A stretch of 10,203 nucleotides of DNA from assembly GCA_030699205.1 (NCBI GenBank), contig JAUYJY010000037.1:1-10203 (forward strand). The letters run 5' to 3'. This DNA comes from Candidatus Pacearchaeota archaeon. Its GTDB lineage: Archaea > Nanobdellota > Nanobdellia > Pacearchaeales > GW2011-AR1. Under the pieces are notes generated by a model, which saw only the letters and a program-made list of their open reading frames with translations, did not search any database and was not told the DNA's origin. The translations under genes and the position numbers were made by a program. Below are positions 1 through 6,735 of this stretch, in pieces (position 1 is the stretch's first letter; every line of letters starts with the position of its first letter).

Positions 1-51
1 GTATTTGTCTTAGACTATTAGCGGAAGAACAAAAAACTGTTCAAAATATGG

Positions 52-106
52 ACAATTCTGTTGATTAGCACAATTATTTTCAGAATTGTACAGATAGAGA
101 ATTCTG
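52..106. repeat. Inverted-repeat cluster upstream of mre11
   Basis: ACAATTCTG at 52-60 is perfectly complementary to CAGAATTGT at 81-89 (9 bp, 20-nt spacer). A further AATTCTG at 100-106 can pair with the same 81-87 arm, so two alternative hairpins are possible. Related CAGAATT/TCTG(G/T)CCAA-like words recur to about 215. The rest of 1-277 shows no convincing gene. It could be a regulatory or structured leader, the remains of a gene, or chance in AT-rich DNA. Confidence 0.35.
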
Positions 107-225
107 GACAAATAGTGTTCCAATTATCAGAATTATCTATATTTTGTCTTCTGCTACCATAAATCGCAGGATTAAACATTCCCAAATCCCCCATGCTTTT
201 CAGATTCTGTCCAATCACAATAATC

Positions 226-233
226 AATAAATA
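226..233 (+). promoter_or_regulatory. Possible TATA box for mre11-rad50
   Basis: AATAAATA lies 45-52 bases before the mre11 ATG. A start site about 26 bases past its centre would give a leader of roughly 20 nt. It is a weaker match than the TTTAAATA boxes elsewhere in the window. TATATA-like strings at 259-266 and 270-277 lie too close to the ATG to serve. Confidence 0.3.
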
Positions 234-277
234 CCTCAAGAAATGTGGGATTTCATGATAAATATAGGTTTTATATA

Positions 278-1435
278 ATGAAATTTGCACATCTCGCCGA
301 CTGCCATCTTGGAGGGTGGAGGTATCCCGAATTGCAGGAACTGAATTTTTTAAGCTTCCAAAATGCATTATCTATATGTGTAAAAGAAAATGTAGATTTT
401 ATACTCATTGCAGGAGATTTATTTGATTCGGCATATCCTCCAATTGATACAATAAAAGAAACATTTCACGAATTTAGAAAACTAAAAGAGGCAAAAATTC
501 CAGTCTTCCTCATCGCCGGCTCACATGACTATTCAGTTTCAGGAAAAAGTTTCTTAGACGTCTTAGAAAAAGCAGGATTTGCAGTAAACATTTCTAAATT
601 TGAACCTTATAATGATTCCATCATGCTTCTTCCCACAATTTACAAAAACATCGCCCTTTACGGATATCCCGGAAAGAAATCAGGACTTGAAGTGCATGAT
701 ATAAAAAAAATAAAAATCCACGATTCCCCAGGATTATTCAAAATTCTTGCGTTACACACAACTTTAACAGACGCAATTGGAACTCTTCCAATACCTTCCG
801 TAAACTATCAAGACCTCCCAAAAGTTGATTATCTTGCATTAGGACATCTACACCTAAAATATGAAAAGCAAAATCCAAGCAGAGTATATGCAGGACCTAC
901 ATTCCCCAACAATGCCTCTGAATTAGAAATTTTAAATCACGGTTGTTTTTATATCATCGACACCAAAGGCGAAATAAAAAGGCAAGAACTAAAATTAAAG
1001 GAGGTGATTGTATTAGATATAGAGATAACAGATGCATTAACAGCCACAGAAAAATTAATTGAAAAACTAAAAAATCAGGAAATAAGAAATAAAATAGTTA
1101 TTTTAAAATTAAAAGGCGTTTTAGAAAGGGGAAAAGTGTCCGATATAAATTTCAATAAAATACAATCTTACTTACAGGAAGAGGGAGTTTACTTTTTTTT
1201 AAAAAATACAACTAAATTGCTTGCACCTATTGCTGATTTGGAAGTTGAAATAAAATCAGACAATTTAGAAGAAGAAATAATTTCCAAATTCGCAGAAAAA
1301 AATCCCCACAAGTTTAACAAATTAATAGGTCTATTAGTTTCAGCTTTGGAAGTTGAAAAAAAAGAAGATGAGACATCAAGGGTTTTTGAAGACAGATTAT
1401 TTTCAGAAGCTAAAAAAATAATTAGTGCAGAATAA
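278..1435 (+). CDS. mre11: DNA double-strand-break repair nuclease Mre11
   Basis: Mn-dependent 3'-5' exonuclease and endonuclease of the Mre11-Rad50 complex, which processes DNA ends at double-strand breaks. The 385-residue product has the phosphodiesterase motifs in order: DCH (D8, H10), GDLFD (D47), GSHD (81-84), LALH (H160) and GHLH (H190, H192), followed by the YAGPTFP capping segment near 204-210. The charged C-terminal part (about 310-385) is where Rad50 binding is expected. I chose the ATG at 278, not the in-frame GTG at 245, because MKFAHLADCHLG is the usual archaeal start and the extra 11 residues match nothing in the family. No Shine-Dalgarno is visible. One oddity: the motif usually written GNHD has serine at position 82 in place of the metal-binding asparagine. 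rad50 follows two bases after the stop. Confidence 0.95.
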   Translation: MKFAHLADCHLGGWRYPELQELNFLSFQNALSICVKENVDFILIAGDLFDSAYPPIDTIKETFHEFRKLKEAKIPVFLIAGSHDYSVSGKSFLDVLEKAGFAVNISKFEPYNDSIMLLPTIYKNIALYGYPGKKSGLEVHDIKKIKIHDSPGLFKILALHTTLTDAIGTLPIPSVNYQDLPKVDYLALGHLHLKYEKQNPSRVYAGPTFPNNASELEILNHGCFYIIDTKGEIKRQELKLKEVIVLDIEITDALTATEKLIEKLKNQEIRNKIVILKLKGVLERGKVSDINFNKIQSYLQEEGVYFFLKNTTKLLAPIADLEVEIKSDNLEEEIISKFAEKNPHKFNKLIGLLVSALEVEKKEDETSRVFEDRLFSEAKKIISAE

Positions 1436-1437
1436 GA

Positions 1438-3489
1438 ATGAAATTAAAAAGAATAAAAATAAAAGATATAAGAAGCTATTCGGATGAAGAAATAATCTTT
1501 CCAGATGGTTCTGTTCTTCTCTCAGGAGACATTGGCTCCGGAAAAACATCAATTCTTTTAGCAATAGAATATGCATTATTCGGTTTACAGGCAGGACAGA
1601 GAGGTTCAGCACTTTTAGCAAATAATGCCTCTGCCGGAAAAGTAGAATTAGAGATTGAAATAGACGGAAAAAGAATAATTATTGAGAGAGGTTTAAAAAG
1701 AGGCTCAAAGTCGGTAAGCAACGAATACGCTTCAATTACTATAGAAAACGAAAAAATTGAATCTTCAATCACAGAGATAAAAACAAAAATTCTTGGGCTG
1801 TTAAATTATCCAATAGAGTTTATCAGGAAAAACAACCTTCTTTACAAATATACCGTTTATACCCCTCAAGAACAAATGAAACAGATAATATTGGATGATG
1901 CAGAATCAAGACTTGATGTTTTAAGGCACGTATTTGGCATAGACAAATATAAAAGAATCAAAGAAAATCTTCAAAGAATTACATCTAATTTAAAAGATGA
2001 ATCAAGAATTTTGCAGGCAGAAATAAACAATTTAGAAGAAATAAAAAATGATTTGGATTCAAATATAAAATTTATAGCAATACTTGAAAAAAAGATTTTT
2101 GAAAAAGAAAAGGAACTAACAACAAAAAAGGAAAACAGGAAACAAATAGAAAAAGAAGTGGAAAAATTAGAAGCATTAGTAAAAGAAAAAGAAAACTTCA
2201 AGAAAGAAATAGAAAAAACCCAAATTATGCTTTCAACAAAAAGAGAATATTCCGCCGAGATAATAAAAGATATTCAAAATCTTGAATCTAAACTAAATAT
2301 TGGGCAGGAACAATTTGATGAATCAAAACTTAATGAAGTTATCACTGAAATTTCATTAAAAAATAAAAATATAGAAGAATTGAGTTCTTATTTAATTGAA
2401 ATTTCATCCAAATTAGACTCTATAAGCCTGTTAAAAAAAAGGGATTTAGAGAAAAAGAACAGAATTTTTAAGATAGACATTTGCCCCACATGTCTTCAGG
2501 ATGTAAAAGAGAATCACAAGCACAACATATTAAATGAAACAGAAAGACAAATATCCAAGAATGAAAAAGAAGAGAAAATACTAAGCATAGAAAAAGAAAA
2601 AACCCTTAATAATCTGGAAGAGGAAAAAACAAAATTAAAATTTTTAGTAAATGCTAAATCTTCATTAGAAATACAAAAAGTAAATCTTAAAGAGTTAAAT
2701 CAAGCACAAGAAAAAATAAAAGACCTCACAAAGACAAAAGAAAGTCTTCTAAAGGACATTGATTCGTTAGAGGAACACCTCACAGGATTAAAAACTTCAA
2801 CCTTTGAATTCTCTAAATTTGACAATCTTTTAAAAATAAAAAAAGAAGATCTAAAAAATGCATTTAATATTGAGAAGAATGCCGAAATAGAGTCAGCAGA
2901 ATTAAGAAAAGAACTTCAAATAACAAAGAAAGAGATAGATGAGATAAATGTAAAAATCACACATGGAGAAAAAAAGAGAACTAAGCTGATTTACATTCAG
3001 GAAATAGAAGATTGGCTTTCAAATAATTTTTCAAATCTCATAAGCTTCACAGAAAAGAATATAATGATTACGCTAAGAAAAGAATTCTCAATAATATTCA
3101 ACAAATGGTTTTCTATGCTCACAACAGATTCTTTTCAGGTTTTTTTAGACGAAAGTTTTTCCCCAGTAATCACACAAGGGGATTTTGAATTAGATTATTC
3201 ATTTCTTTCAGGAGGAGAAAGGACTGCAGTAGCTCTTGCATACAGGCTCGCTTTAAACCAGATAATAAATTCAATCTTAAGTAAAATAAAAACCCGCGAT
3301 TTAGTAATTTTAGACGAACCTACAGATGGTTTTTCAGAATCCCAGTTAGATAAAGTAAGAGATATTTTTCAGGAATTAAATGCAGGTCAATTAATTATTG
3401 TAAGCCACGAACAAAAAATAGAAAATTTTGTAGATAACATAATTCGCCTGAAAAAAGAAAATGGTATTTCAAAAAAAGAAGATAATTAA
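1438..3489 (+). CDS. rad50: DNA double-strand-break repair ATPase Rad50
   Basis: SMC-like ATPase partner of Mre11; ATP-driven dimerisation of the heads and zinc-mediated joining of the coiled-coil tips control DNA tethering and nuclease access. In the 683-residue product: Walker A GDIGSGKT (30-37), Q-loop YTPQ (Q144), coiled coil about 175-345, zinc hook CPTC (349-352), returning coiled coil about 355-535, signature LSGGER (590-595), Walker B LVILDEP (622-628) and switch histidine H657 in IIVSHE. All catalytic elements are present. It is clearly shorter than the roughly 880 residues of Pyrococcus Rad50; the loss is in the coiled coil (about 170-180 residues per arm), so the arms should be short. 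It begins two bases after mre11 with no Shine-Dalgarno, so co-transcription is expected. HerA and NurA, frequent archaeal neighbours, are not in the window. Confidence 0.96.
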   Translation: MKLKRIKIKDIRSYSDEEIIFPDGSVLLSGDIGSGKTSILLAIEYALFGLQAGQRGSALLANNASAGKVELEIEIDGKRIIIERGLKRGSKSVSNEYASITIENEKIESSITEIKTKILGLLNYPIEFIRKNNLLYKYTVYTPQEQMKQIILDDAESRLDVLRHVFGIDKYKRIKENLQRITSNLKDESRILQAEINNLEEIKNDLDSNIKFIAILEKKIFEKEKELTTKKENRKQIEKEVEKLEALVKEKENFKKEIEKTQIMLSTKREYSAEIIKDIQNLESKLNIGQEQFDESKLNEVITEISLKNKNIEELSSYLIEISSKLDSISLLKKRDLEKKNRIFKIDICPTCLQDVKENHKHNILNETERQISKNEKEEKILSIEKEKTLNNLEEEKTKLKFLVNAKSSLEIQKVNLKELNQAQEKIKDLTKTKESLLKDIDSLEEHLTGLKTSTFEFSKFDNLLKIKKEDLKNAFNIEKNAEIESAELRKELQITKKEIDEINVKITHGEKKRTKLIYIQEIEDWLSNNFSNLISFTEKNIMITLRKEFSIIFNKWFSMLTTDSFQVFLDESFSPVITQGDFELDYSFLSGGERTAVALAYRLALNQIINSILSKIKTRDLVILDEPTDGFSESQLDKVRDIFQELNAGQLIIVSHEQKIENFVDNIIRLKKENGISKKEDN

Positions 3490-3556
3490 CTTTCTTCAAG
3501 CAGGCACAAATATCTCTGGCAATATTCTGCAGGAAAATAAACCAGTCACCCAAACA

Positions 3557-3564
3557 TTTAAATA
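3557..3564 (+). promoter_or_regulatory. TATA box of psmB-fttA
   Basis: TTTAAATA within CATTTAAATAC (3555-3565), preceded by an A-rich BRE-like CAAA. A start about 26 bases past the centre (near 3587) gives a leader of about 20 nt before the ATG at 3608. The same 11-base string occurs in the promoter at 6695-6705. Confidence 0.7.
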
Positions 3565-3568
3565 CATC

Positions 3569-3575
3569 TTTTTTT
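3569..3575 (+). terminator. Possible poly-T terminator for mre11-rad50
   Basis: Seven consecutive T about 80 bases after the rad50 stop. Archaeal RNA polymerase can stop at such T-tracts. The tract lies between the psmB TATA box and its expected start site, so it could just be promoter sequence. No hairpin precedes it. Confidence 0.25.
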
Positions 3576-3607
3576 CATAAATATGATAGAGGCTTTTATA
3601 GTTTATT

Positions 3608-4264
3608 ATGGATGAAGAAATTTCTAAAAGTATAATAAAATCAAACACAAGTTTAGTTGGAGTCGTTTGTAAGGACGGCATCATAATGGGAGCTGATAGA
3701 AGGGCAACTGTCGGCGGAAGCATCATAATGAGCAAGAACGAACGAAAAGTTGTCCAGATAAATAATTATATTCTCATGTCTGGCACAGGGACTGCTTCAG
3801 ATATAGACATGACTCAAAAAATAATCGCGGCAGAATTAAGGCTCCACGAATTAAGAACAAAGACAAGACCTTCGGTGAGAGAAGCCGCAAGTTTCATAGG
3901 CATGTTTTTGTATCGGAGCATAAGAACTCCTTCGATGATACCCCATATGGTTGGAACTTTAGTTGGTGGAGTAAATGAAGACGGTACAACAGAACTTTAT
4001 ACTATTGAGCCGGCAGGCGGAGTATATCCAGTAAAAGAATATGACGCTAACTTTTCTTCGGGAATGCCCTATATTCTTGGTCTTCTGGAAAGGCAGTGGA
4101 GAAAAGACCTTTCATTAAAGGAAGGAATTCATTTAGCAGTAGAATCTTTAAAGGCTTCAACAGAAAGAGATACTGCATCGGGAAGCGGAATAGATGTATT
4201 CTCAATAACCTCTGCAGGAATAAAAGAAGAAGTCTCCCAGAAAATAACCGCAAGCTACAATTAA
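3608..4264 (+). CDS. psmB: 20S proteasome beta subunit (N-terminal threonine peptidase)
   Basis: Catalytic subunit of the archaeal 20S proteasome, forming the inner beta rings of the cytosolic protease chamber (family T1). By alignment with the Thermoplasma beta subunit, mature Thr1 is T14 (TSLVGV), Asp17 is D30 (GADRR) and Lys33 is K47 (NERKVVQI, after a one-residue insertion). The supporting RDTASG (Asp166/Ser169 equivalents) and SSG (Ser129) elements are also present. Length, 218 residues, is normal, with a 13-residue propeptide. The oddity is the processing site: the residue before Thr1 is Asn13, not the usual Gly, in SNTSLVG against the typical TGTTTVG. The start at 3608 gives the expected short propeptide and sits well behind a strong TATA box. 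aCPSF1 follows 35 bases downstream, an order conserved in many archaea. Confidence 0.93.
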   Translation: MDEEISKSIIKSNTSLVGVVCKDGIIMGADRRATVGGSIIMSKNERKVVQINNYILMSGTGTASDIDMTQKIIAAELRLHELRTKTRPSVREAASFIGMFLYRSIRTPSMIPHMVGTLVGGVNEDGTTELYTIEPAGGVYPVKEYDANFSSGMPYILGLLERQWRKDLSLKEGIHLAVESLKASTERDTASGSGIDVFSITSAGIKEEVSQKITASYN

Positions 4265-4299
4265 CACTCATACTTTACAATTGATTTTGAAAAATTAAA

Positions 4300-6195
4300 A
4301 TGACTGAAATTTTAAAAAATATTAAAAGTGAACTCCCTAATGGAGTAGTTAGCGAAGCAATTTTTGAAGCTGCAAATATTGTAGTTTACACAGAGGATAA
4401 GGAATTTTTTAAAGAAGGCGAGGGGAAGATAAAAGAAATTGTTTCAAAAATTAAAAAAAGAATAGAACTCCGAGCACACAAAAGTATTTTGCTGTCCGAA
4501 GAGGAAACAGAAAAAACTATCCGCGAATTAGTTCCGGAAGAAGCGGAAATAGAAAATATTATTTTTGATATTCAAAGAAGTATCGTCATCATCGAATCAA
4601 AAAAACCCGGAATAGTCATAGGAAAACAGGGGAGTATATTAAAAGATATAAGAAATTCAACAATGTGGATACCCCAAATACAAAGAAGTCCCGCAATTCC
4701 TTCAAAAATAACGGAAAAAATTCGTTCGGTATTATACGCAAACAATAATTACAGAAAAAAATTCCTCCATGATTTAGGTCTTAAAATTTATGAAAACTGG
4801 AATCCTGAAAAAATGGATATATGGGTTAGATTAACTTACTTAGGTTCTGGAAGGCAGGTCGGAAGGTCATGTCTTATGCTCCATACACCAAAATCAAAAG
4901 TTTTATTTGATTGCGGAATAAATCCGGGAATTTCAGAAGGCCCTGAAAGGTTTCCTTACTTAGATGTATCCGAAGTTGGAAGTTTAGATACTATTGATGC
5001 AATTGTTTTATCTCACGCACATACGGACCACTCCGGAATGATTCCTTATTTGTATAAGATGGGATACAAAGGTCCCGTATATATGACTGCACCTACGAGA
5101 GATATTGCATCTCTTCTTGCATTAGACTTTGTTGGTGTTGCATACAAGCAGGCCGCATCCCCGCTATATAGGGCAGAAGACATAAAAGAGATGGTTAGAC
5201 ATTCAATCTGTTTAAATTTTGGAGAAGTTTTTGACATCACTCCTGATATGAGAATTACATTCTTCAACGCAGGACACGTTTTAGGTTCTGCAGTAACTCA
5301 TGTAAATATTGGAAATGGATTGCATAACTTTGTTTATACAGGAGATTCAAAATATGCAAAAACAAGACTCTTAGACCCTGCTATAAACAGTTATCCCCGA
5401 GTTGAATCTTTAATGATAGAATCTACATATGGTGCAAAAGACCAGGTTCACCCCCCGTTAAGCGAAACAGAAGAAAAGTTCCTTGAATTAGTCAACAAAG
5501 TAATTGCAAGAAACGGGAAAGTCCTTCTTCCAGAATTAGGGTTAGGTCATGCACAGGAAACTCTCCTGAGGGTTGAAGAAGCAATCCGCACAGGAAAACT
5601 TCCAGAGATTCCAGTTTATTTAGACGGAATGTTATGGGACATTACGGCAATTCATACAGCATATCCTGAATTTTTAGGTTCAAATGTAAAAAATAAAATC
5701 TTCCAAGATATAAATCCATTTCTTTCAAACGTCTTCAAAAGAATAGGTTCTCCAGCAGAAAGAAAGCAGGCAATTGAAGGAGGACCCTGCATTATTATAG
5801 CAACATCTGGAATGCTCGTTGGAGGAGCATCCGTAGAATACTTCAGGCAGTTAGCAGATAATCCAAACAATTGTATTATTTTTGGAAGTTATCAGGCGCC
5901 TGGCTCTTTGGGAAGACAGGTTTCAGAAGGAAATAAAATTGTAACTATGGATAAATCATACGGGGGAGAAACAATAGAAGTAAAAATGCAGGTTGAAAGA
6001 ATGTACGGGCTTTCACCGCATTCAGGAAGAAATGAATTAATGAATTTTGTAGCGAGAATGAATCCAAAACCAAAAAAGATAATCGTCAGCCACGGGGAGC
6101 AGTCAAGGTCTTTAGATCTCGCATCAAGTATTTATCGGCAGTACAGAATTGAGACAGTAGTTCCTAAAAATCTGGAAACAATCAGATTAAGATAA
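4300..6195 (+). CDS. fttA: Archaeal CPSF1 / FttA: KH-domain beta-CASP ribonuclease
   Basis: Metallo-beta-lactamase/beta-CASP nuclease of the aCPSF1 family (called FttA in methanogens), which cleaves nascent RNA at U-rich sites and terminates archaeal transcription. The 631 residues match the usual length: N-terminal KH region (about 1-145, GKQG loop 108-111), metallo-beta-lactamase part with HAHTDH (239-244), H326 (AGHVLGS) and D349 (TGDS), and the beta-CASP insert with E374 (IESTYG), H574 (motif B) and H598 (VSHGE, motif C). The tail NLETIRLR is typical of the family. All expected metal ligands are present. Two departures from the consensus I know stand out: LGLGHAQE (414-420) where VGRAQE is usual, so Arg is His417, and LSPHSG (571-576) where FSGHAD is usual. 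It lies 35 bases after psmB with no promoter between, so an operon is likely. Confidence 0.95.
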   Translation: MTEILKNIKSELPNGVVSEAIFEAANIVVYTEDKEFFKEGEGKIKEIVSKIKKRIELRAHKSILLSEEETEKTIRELVPEEAEIENIIFDIQRSIVIIESKKPGIVIGKQGSILKDIRNSTMWIPQIQRSPAIPSKITEKIRSVLYANNNYRKKFLHDLGLKIYENWNPEKMDIWVRLTYLGSGRQVGRSCLMLHTPKSKVLFDCGINPGISEGPERFPYLDVSEVGSLDTIDAIVLSHAHTDHSGMIPYLYKMGYKGPVYMTAPTRDIASLLALDFVGVAYKQAASPLYRAEDIKEMVRHSICLNFGEVFDITPDMRITFFNAGHVLGSAVTHVNIGNGLHNFVYTGDSKYAKTRLLDPAINSYPRVESLMIESTYGAKDQVHPPLSETEEKFLELVNKVIARNGKVLLPELGLGHAQETLLRVEEAIRTGKLPEIPVYLDGMLWDITAIHTAYPEFLGSNVKNKIFQDINPFLSNVFKRIGSPAERKQAIEGGPCIIIATSGMLVGGASVEYFRQLADNPNNCIIFGSYQAPGSLGRQVSEGNKIVTMDKSYGGETIEVKMQVERMYGLSPHSGRNELMNFVARMNPKPKKIIVSHGEQSRSLDLASSIYRQYRIETVVPKNLETIRLR

Positions 6196-6240
6196 ATTTA
6201 ATTTTAAGATTAAATTTTCAACTTTTTAATGTTAATCTGA
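6182..6240 (+). terminator. Nested inverted repeat over the end of fttA, with T-tract
   Basis: Outer arms TCAGATTAA (6182-6190) and TTAATCTGA (6232-6240) are perfect 9-bp complements. Inside them AAATTTAAT (6194-6202) and ATTAAATTT (6209-6217) form a second perfect 9-bp stem with a 6-nt loop. The fttA stop codon (6193-6195) lies within. Five T at 6223-6227 follow the inner stem. The pattern suits a terminator or 3'-end stabilising structure for psmB-fttA, but an AT-only inner stem is weak. Confidence 0.4.
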
Positions 6241-6300
6241 ATAACCTCCAAAATGTTTAACTCTTAATATAGGCAAGGCATTTAATTTCTGTATCCTTTT

Positions 6301-6603
6301 ATGCGTTTACTATTTAGCGGAAGCTTACAATTATTTAATGCTTCTGCTATAACCACAACATTAAAAATTACAAGAGATTAAATGATATTATTAAAATATT
6401 TAAGCATTATGAGTTAGATTTATTAAAAATTGATAAAATTTTAAAGCATTCTTAAAAGACAAGAAGCAAAATATACTATTAATGTAGGGGATTTATTAGT
6501 TGAGAAAGTATTTAGCACTATTTGGGGAAGAGGATTATTATTTTTTCCAGAGCACAATAAGAAGAAGATAGTTCTTGGACAAGGAAGAGATTTTGAAAGT
6601 TAG
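6301..6603 (+). pseudogene. Possible small frameshifted gene, unknown family
   Basis: Three open stretches can be chained. 6301-6378 starts with ATG and reads MRLLFSGSLQLFNASAI onward in frame 1, stopping at 6379. Frame 3 then stays open to 6452, with content like DLNDIIKIFKHYELDLLKID. Frame 1 reopens from 6445 to the TAG at 6601, with content like VGDLLVEKVFSTIWGRGLL and PEHNKKKIVLGQGRDFES. The first and third parts share a frame, so two compensating shifts would restore a protein of about 100 residues. TTAATATA at 6264-6271 is correctly spaced to serve the ATG at 6301. The last stretch has no start codon of its own. I do not recognise the family, and chance open frames in AT-rich DNA remain possible. 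Confidence 0.3.
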
Positions 6604-6641
6604 AGTTGTCCAAGGGCATTATTTTGTTTTCAACAAAATAA
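6571..6641 (+). repeat. Two adjacent hairpins, candidate structured RNA or 3' end
   Basis: CTTGGACAA (6574-6582) pairs perfectly with TTGTCCAAG (6606-6614). In RNA the stem extends to 12 bp (6571-6582 with 6606-6617) by two G-U pairs and a G-C pair. One base later TTATTTTGTT (6619-6628) and AACAAAATAA (6632-6641) form a perfect 10-bp hairpin with loop TTC. The first stem spans the end and stop codon of the broken gene. A-rich rather than T-rich sequence follows on the plus strand, so a simple terminator is not obvious. Confidence 0.4.
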
Positions 6642-6696
6642 AAAATTAGCCGCTATAAATCTTATCGTCGTATTTTTAAACAAAATAATTAATACA

Positions 6697-6704
6697 TTTA
6701 AATA
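6697..6704 (+). promoter_or_regulatory. TATA box of the presenilin-like gene
   Basis: TTTAAATA within CATTTAAATAC (6695-6705), identical over 11 bases to the psmB promoter. The expected start near 6727 gives a leader of about 9 nt before the ATG at 6736, so translation is nearly leaderless. No Shine-Dalgarno is present. Confidence 0.7.
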
Positions 6705-6735
6705 CTATAATCTATATAGATAAAGAATTTATAAA

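Larger units (their letters stand above)
6196..6735. other. 540-bp intergenic region
   Basis: There is no intact gene on either strand. From left to right it holds the rest of a nested inverted repeat ending at 6240, a TATA-like TTAATATA at 6264-6271, the apparent remnant of a small gene (6301-6603), two adjacent hairpins (6571-6641), and the promoter of the presenilin-like gene (6697-6704). It is the only large non-coding gap in an otherwise tightly packed window, which supports it being a site of gene decay. No tRNA or recognisable ncRNA family was seen. Confidence 0.6.

Noticed and set aside
245..277. GTG start giving Mre11 eleven extra residues
   Set aside because: The family starts at MKFAHLADCHLG; the extension has no conserved residues and the ATG at 278 is the natural start.
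18..368. Minus-strand 116-residue frame, or its 59-residue inner form from 194
   Set aside because: It overlaps the start of mre11 antisense, has no recognisable family and no clear promoter, and its composition is that of random AT-rich sequence.
3583..3615. Ten-codon ORF overlapping the psmB start (possible uORF)
   Set aside because: The predicted transcription start near 3587 lies inside its ATG, so it would not be in the mRNA.
4047..4284. Overlapping frames on both strands inside the end of psmB
   Set aside because: They lie within a clearly coding proteasome gene and show no family features.
6445..6603. Treating the last open stretch of the gap as an intact small gene
   Set aside because: It has no ATG, GTG or TTG start in frame; it only makes sense as part of a broken longer gene.
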